From positions 3,135,866-3,199,865 of the forward strand of contig VCAZ01000041.1 of the NCBI GenBank assembly GCA_005784505.1: DNA of 64,000 bases, in the 5' to 3' direction. This DNA is from Bagarius yarrelli (taxonomy: Eukaryota > Chordata > Actinopteri > Siluriformes > Sisoridae). Both the position numbers and the translations under genes were made by a program. Shown here piece after piece: positions 59,511 through 64,000 of this stretch. Under the pieces are notes generated by a model that had not been told where the DNA came from, ran no database searches, and saw only the letters and a program-made list of their open reading frames with translations. Each line of letters starts with the position of its first letter. The first letter of the stretch is position 1.

Positions 59511-62302
59511 TTATCTGGTCTCAAGCAGATGTTGAAGAATGTGATCCACAGCTTCAGGAAAGCTTTCACATGTTTGGTGAGGAGGAGGATTAATTTTGCT
59601 TTCATCACCTGCTCTGTATTTACCTGTCAACAACAAAATATAGTTTAGAAACGTGTATAAGTCAGTAAATGCAAAGTAAGCGAATTAAAAAAGTACCAGT
59701 TTTGACTAATATTCCCAGCATTCCTGTGTTTTGAGCTCCACCAACATCATCTCTAGCATCCTGTAGGAGAACTCTGGTTTATATCAGTTTTAAATTGATA
59801 GCATTCGTCTCGATAACATTAATGCGATACACTCACGTCTCCGATCATTACAGCCTCCTCAGGGCTGCAGTTCAGATCTCGAAGCGCTTCCAGAAAAAAG
59901 GTTCTCTCTGGTTTGCCCACTACAGTGGCCTGCGTGTCAGTGGAATATTCCAGCCCCGTCACGAACGGTCCGGGTCCCAACGCCAGACCGTCTTTCCTCT
60001 TGTAGTAACGGGCTTTATGGATGGCAATGAGAGGGGCACCGTCCAGAATGAGCCTTTTGTAGGTAAAAACAAAAGATTTTAGACATATTAGTTTATATTT
60101 CTGGCATTTGGCAGACGCCCTTATTCGAAGCGAAATTGATTTCATTTTTTTTAAACCATCTAGGCAATTGAGGGTTAAAGGTACTGCTCAGGGAAACAGC
60201 AGTGGCAACTTGATGATGCTGGAGATTGTTAATGAAACAAGAACCACAGTGTCAACTGCCCATCTTGATAAGACTTTTGGAGGTGATGGAGCGGTGGTTA
60301 AGGTGTTGGACTGCTAATTGGAAGACTGGGGTTCCAGCACCACAAATTTTCCACTGTTGGGCCCCTAAACAAGGTCCTTAACCCCCAACTGCTCAGATGT
60401 ATAAAAAGATAAATGTAAGTCGCTCTAGATAAGGTCATCCGCCAAATGCCTGAGTGTAAAATTTTGGCTGCATTTACACTGCAGTCTTGATGCCCAAGAC
60501 TAGATCTAGTTTTTTTCCCCTGACCTGTTTACATAATACTGTACATTGTTTAAAACTGACCTGTATCCGATATCTGCATTTCCATTGTACACAGCAAAAC
60601 AACCCAATGCAGACGTACTGACCGGAAATAGGAAGTAAAAATAGCTCTGTGTATATACACGCTGTTGGTGTCCACCTGAGTTGACGTCATGTGCCATCGT
60701 TGCTTATTCAATGATGTTGGACTCGCATTGACAATCTGATCTGTCTGCTTACACTGCAGATGCTAATGTATCCAATTCATATCCAGTTTATTTCCACATA
60801 TGAATGAGGCCTAAAACTGATCTAAAAATATCAGAATCCATGTGCTGTTTTCCTGCTTTCGTGATTGTGGGTCATATCCCATCTGTGCCACACTGAAGGA
60901 AAAAAATTGTAATTGGGTCACTTGATACATGCAGTGTAAATGCTGCCTTTGTATGACACTTTAAGGAGAAAATTCCACAGTGAAAAGCAGAACCTTGGCT
61001 AAAAACTGCATTACTATTACATCTTGTTTCTTGTTCAATTAAAAACCATGAACAGATATTGTGTTTTAGGATCACTGTGTTGCAGCAGTGGCACACTGAA
61101 ATGCAAACATTATCTAATTACTGAAAGAAGTTAGGATGTCATTTTCCCAAATAATTCAGTTCATCACTGTCCTGTTGGGCCTCACCTGAAAGCTTTATTA
61201 AGCATTTCATAATTAAAGTGTTCGGGGGCCAAGCCTATCACAACAGCGTTAGGATCCGAGGTTTCCAGACCTGAGATAAGAACAAAGTAGGAATCATAAG
61301 AGTAACCACACTTCTATAGTTATATTGTTTAAAAAAAAAAAAATAAATAAAATACTTTAAGCTCACCTGCAAAGTCTTCCCGTGCACTGTCCTCCACCAG
61401 CAGCAGGGGGCGCACACCCTTCTGCTCCAACAGGTTCCGAGCAGCGGTCAGTGAGGTGAAGATCTCCCTCTCTTCGATGTCAAAGCTGAGACACTGTAGT
61501 CGCTCGAGCAGCCTCCTCTTACACTCTTTGGTTGTGTTAGTTACAAACTTGACAGCCACTCGAGCACGACGTAACCTTCATAAACAAAAAAAAAAACGCA
61601 CACAGATTTTATCACATTTACACTGTATGGCTTACGCAGGGCTGGAAAAACTGCAGCCTGACATCCTGGAACTATTGTGTCTTCCAGTTGGGCTACCAAA
61701 AATGTATTTCAGGGAGGAATAATATATTTTAATAATATGTTCTAATGCTTTTGCTTTCTCTCATAAATATTGCTGAGTAATTATGTTGTCTGTAATTTTC
61801 ATTATCAGCCATCAGAGAGAGTCACCGTCACTATTTCATCTCCTTTACAATTGTCTACATTAAAAATATATATATTTTTTTAGGATACGTAGATGCAGCG
61901 TTGTGTAATGGAGTACTATTTTATGGTTGGTATTTAAGTACTGTTACTAACTGTAGTACAATCAATCCATCCATTCATCCATCTATTAATCAATTTATAT
62001 ATTAATCAACCCATCTATCAATCCATCCATCCATCTATCCATCCTGTGTGATGTACACTTTCAGTGCTATCAGGCTACAGTGACTTTAATTACTGAATAG
62101 TGATTTTGTTAAACCCTGTGTACATACAGTATGTCTCTGTCATGGAAACTGTTAGTAGCTCATAGTCAACACGATGTTTTAAGTCTCTGATGTTATCTAA
62201 CCTTGCGAGTGCTTCCTGAGCTCCGGGTACAGCTATATCCTCGATGTGTAGAGTTCCACTTAAATCAATAAGTACAGCTTTAAGTGCCCGGCGAGACGCC
62301 AT
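59511..62302 (-). CDS. hdhd2: Haloacid dehalogenase-like hydrolase domain containing 2 (six coding exons)
   Basis: Coding exons in transcript order are 62302-62202, 61575-61367, 61270-61186, 60053-59837, 59760-59697 and 59623-59511. All introns are GT-AG and the phases close to 262 residues (human HDHD2 is about 259). HAD motif I is VLIDLSGTL with the nucleophile-position Asp13 and Ser15 where active phosphatases usually have the second Asp. Motif II is FVTNTTKE (44-51), motif III Lys179 in VVGKPERTF, motif IV MIGDDARDD (201-209). The cap region lies between motifs II and III (C2-type, as in LHPP and PGP). The substrate is not established. The C terminus HILQHLLETR is three residues longer than the human one I recall. 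An acceptor (TTGATTGACAG) sits three bases before the ATG, so a non-coding first exon lies upstream, beyond 62305. Confidence 0.96.
60098..60225 (-). mobile_element. SINE B, minus, in hdhd2 intron
   Basis: CTGGCATTTGGCAGACGCCC (tail), GGCAATTGAGGGTTAAAG, CAGCAGTGGCAACTTGATG. Lies in the intron between coding exons 3 and 4, in sense with hdhd2. Confidence 0.75.
60284..60462 (+). mobile_element. SINE B, plus, in hdhd2 intron
   Basis: GCGGTGGTTAAGGTGTTGGA, GACTGGGGTTCCAGCACC, TGTAAGTCGCTCTAGATAAG, CCGCCAAATGCCTGAG. Opposite orientation to the copy 60 bases away. Confidence 0.8.
61965..62046. repeat. (ATCC)n-type microsatellite
   Basis: Imperfect CCAT/ATCC tetranucleotide tract in hdhd2 intron 1 (between coding exons 1 and 2). 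Confidence 0.8.
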
Positions 62303-62305
62303 CAC

Positions 62306-62974
62306 CTGTCAATCAAATCAAAAATCAACCAGAAGATCAGAGGTCTGAATGACATTTTTCACTGGTGATTAGGATTTAGCATTTTTGTAATAAAATTCTT
62401 GTAATTGACTTCTACTGACATAATGGTTAATGTTTTAGCATAAGTTACCAGATGTGTACCAGATGCAGTCTGACCACCAGCCGTTACGGTTGCCAGTGGC
62501 ATTTATTTTATGCTTCTTTTCTATTTAATAAGAATAAGTTATCTGTGCTTTGGTTCTTCAGTCCGTCCAGCTATCTGATCTGATCAGATCTGTACACGGT
62601 GCACAAAATGCCTTTAAACTGTTGTCTGTATGTCTCATGCACATGACCCACAAAGCTGGAAAACACTTTCAGGATTTTGTGTGACAGCAAGAGGTCTGGA
62701 CAGCGTTTATTAGTCAAGACTGCATCTGACTGACATGTAGCTTAGCATGATGTTTAGAGGTGTAAAGTTTATGTCTTTAAAAAAGCCTTTGTGCAATCAT
62801 TTATTCAAGAAAAGTCATATAAATGCACGAGTCTGTACCATAAGTAGAACTTCACATTATGAGTCAAATGTAAACTCTTGTCAGCGTTTCTGGTTTTCTG
62901 CACCACATGCGTTAGAAATTAAACACTACAACAAATGATGAGACACATCTAAAGATAAAGAATATAAATAATCA
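62306..62974. other. Upstream of hdhd2 coding start, no exon recognised
   Basis: Probably intronic: a splice acceptor directly precedes the start-codon exon. No promoter-like CpG-rich stretch is seen here, so the hdhd2 first exon may lie beyond the window. Confidence 0.4.
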
Positions 62975-63085
62975 TCATTTCCTCCTTTTGTTCCTTATAT
63001 GGGTCCCCACAGCGAAGCATCTCCTCCAACTAGCTGTATCCTCCGCATCCTCTTCACACAAAAACTGTCTCCAGGTTATGAGTGT
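62975..63085. mobile_element. Retroelement fragment
   Basis: ATGGGTCCCCACAGCGAAGC and TGTATCCTCCGCATCCTC, phrases common in fish LINE-type repeats. Short remnant. Confidence 0.45.
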
Positions 63086-63100
63086 AACCATGTTTTTCTT

Positions 63101-63285
63101 AAGTCAGCGGTGTCCAAACTTGGTCTTGAAGGGCCAGTGTCCTGCAGAGTTTGGCTCACACACCTACCTGTACGTTTTCAAGTATACCTAGCAACACCTT
63201 GATTAGTTTCTTTATGTGTTTTTTGATAAGGGTTGGAGCCGAACCCTGCAGGACACCAGCCCGCCAGGACCGAGACAGAGCATTG
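63101..63285. mobile_element. Palindromic MITE-like element
   Basis: Left end GTGTCCAAACTTGGTCTTG ... GTGTCCTGCAGAGTTTGGCT; the right end is its approximate reverse complement (AACCCTGCAGGACACCAG, CCAGGACCGAG). About 185 bases, a very common fish DNA element; no coding capacity. Confidence 0.7.
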
Positions 63286-63759
63286 AACCGCTCTATGAAT
63301 CATGATCTTTGGTCTGAAGCACGTGTGAAATCTGTGCAATGGCGCACCCAGGAACAGAAAGTCTGCCAGTATCTGTTTAACCCAAGGTATTGTGTGATAG
63401 TCGTGCCCCTTTAGGCCAGCGATGTTAGCATACAACACTGCATAGCCACTGAACAGCCTGGTGGAGAATGGCCTATTCCAGGATTCGGAAAAATTAGCAG
63501 GCCAATGGATGGAGGTTGCACCCTAGCATTCAGGAAGCACTTGTCTAGTTTACTCAAAGGTCAAAACGTCCCTAATTTTGGTTGGCCAGTCAATACTTAG
63601 CCAAATCGCTGCTTGTAGGAAGCCCCATGACTTAAGCCCCCATTACCTTTAAGACTTCATGACTGGCCATTGTCCTTAAACATAGCCAAACAGGAGGGAC
63701 GCATCCGTAGCAAACCCACACAGCGCAAGTGTGTATCCAAGCCAGTAAAATAAAAACAC
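63286..63759. other. Unassigned DNA
   Basis: Mixed composition; may be further repeat sequence. No exon of a neighbouring gene recognised. Confidence 0.35.
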
Positions 63760-63910
63760 ACACATTTTACATTTACAGTATTTTGCAGATGCTTTTATCC
63801 AGAGCAACTTACAGTTATCTATTTTATACAGCTAGGGTTTAAGGGCCTTGCCCAGGGGCCCAGCATAGGCAACTTGGTGGTGCTGGAAATCGAACCCTGA
63901 TCTTCCATTC
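63760..63910 (-). mobile_element. tRNA-derived SINE, family B
   Basis: TTTTGCAGATGCTTTTATCC, CCAGAGCAACTTACAG, GGCCTTGCCCAGGGGCCCAG, GGTGCTGGAAATCGAACCC. The element start is lost near 63910. Confidence 0.78.
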
Positions 63911-64000
63911 TATTCCAATCTATTAACGTGCTTTATTGCCCGTGGTATTTAGATCCATTAGTATATATACACTAGGGTTAAGTTTAACACTTCTTGAGCT

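Noticed and set aside
62306..64000. First exon of hdhd2 or of a neighbouring gene (katnal2 expected from synteny)
   Set aside because: No CpG-rich promoter or recognisable exon could be found in this repeat-rich end of the window.

Overview
The window is nuclear DNA from a ray-finned (teleost) fish. The evidence is three intron-containing vertebrate genes, AT-rich introns with dense microsatellites, and many copies of tRNA-derived SINEs and inverted-repeat elements of kinds familiar from fish genomes. The SINE consensus would fit a catfish or another otophysan, but the sequence alone does not fix the species.

Layout. Positions 1 to about 44,400 hold no convincing protein-coding gene: this is a 44-kb gene desert. 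It contains a 1.7-kb degenerate telomere-like array (about 1,590-3,305), a CT-rich compound satellite (5.3-5.7 kb), dispersed SINEs, a LINE-tail-like repeat, palindromic elements, and long (TA)n, (GT)n and (ATCT)n tracts. Scattered through it are balanced-composition, non-repetitive blocks that look like conserved regulatory elements of a developmental gene. They include a perfect 19-bp inverted repeat with homeodomain-type cores, an estrogen-response-element-type palindrome, and an overlapping TAATTA/octamer site.

Genes. skor2 (+ strand) has a GC-rich promoter and non-coding first exon near 44.5-44.8 kb, seven coding exons from 45,740 to 51,876, and a separate 3'UTR exon starting at 53,494. 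It encodes a 749-residue SKI-family transcriptional corepressor. ier3ip1 (+, 55,172-57,131) has three exons and encodes the 82-residue ER membrane protein; its second intron is a short GC-AG intron. hdhd2 (- strand, 62,302 to 59,511) has six coding exons and encodes a 262-residue HAD-superfamily protein. All exon junctions were assembled by hand from splice sites, reading phase and remembered human orthologues, and all three reading frames close without a break. The three genes are neighbours in other vertebrates too (human 18q21 region), so this is conserved synteny, not an operon. Functionally they are unrelated: nuclear repression in neurons, ER-to-Golgi homeostasis, and a HAD hydrolase-like protein.

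I found no prokaryotic-style system, CRISPR array, intact transposase gene or convincing viral sequence. The most notable items are the skor2 isoform and UTR architecture, the GC-AG intron, the structured inverted repeats in the desert, and the higher-order telomere-like array.
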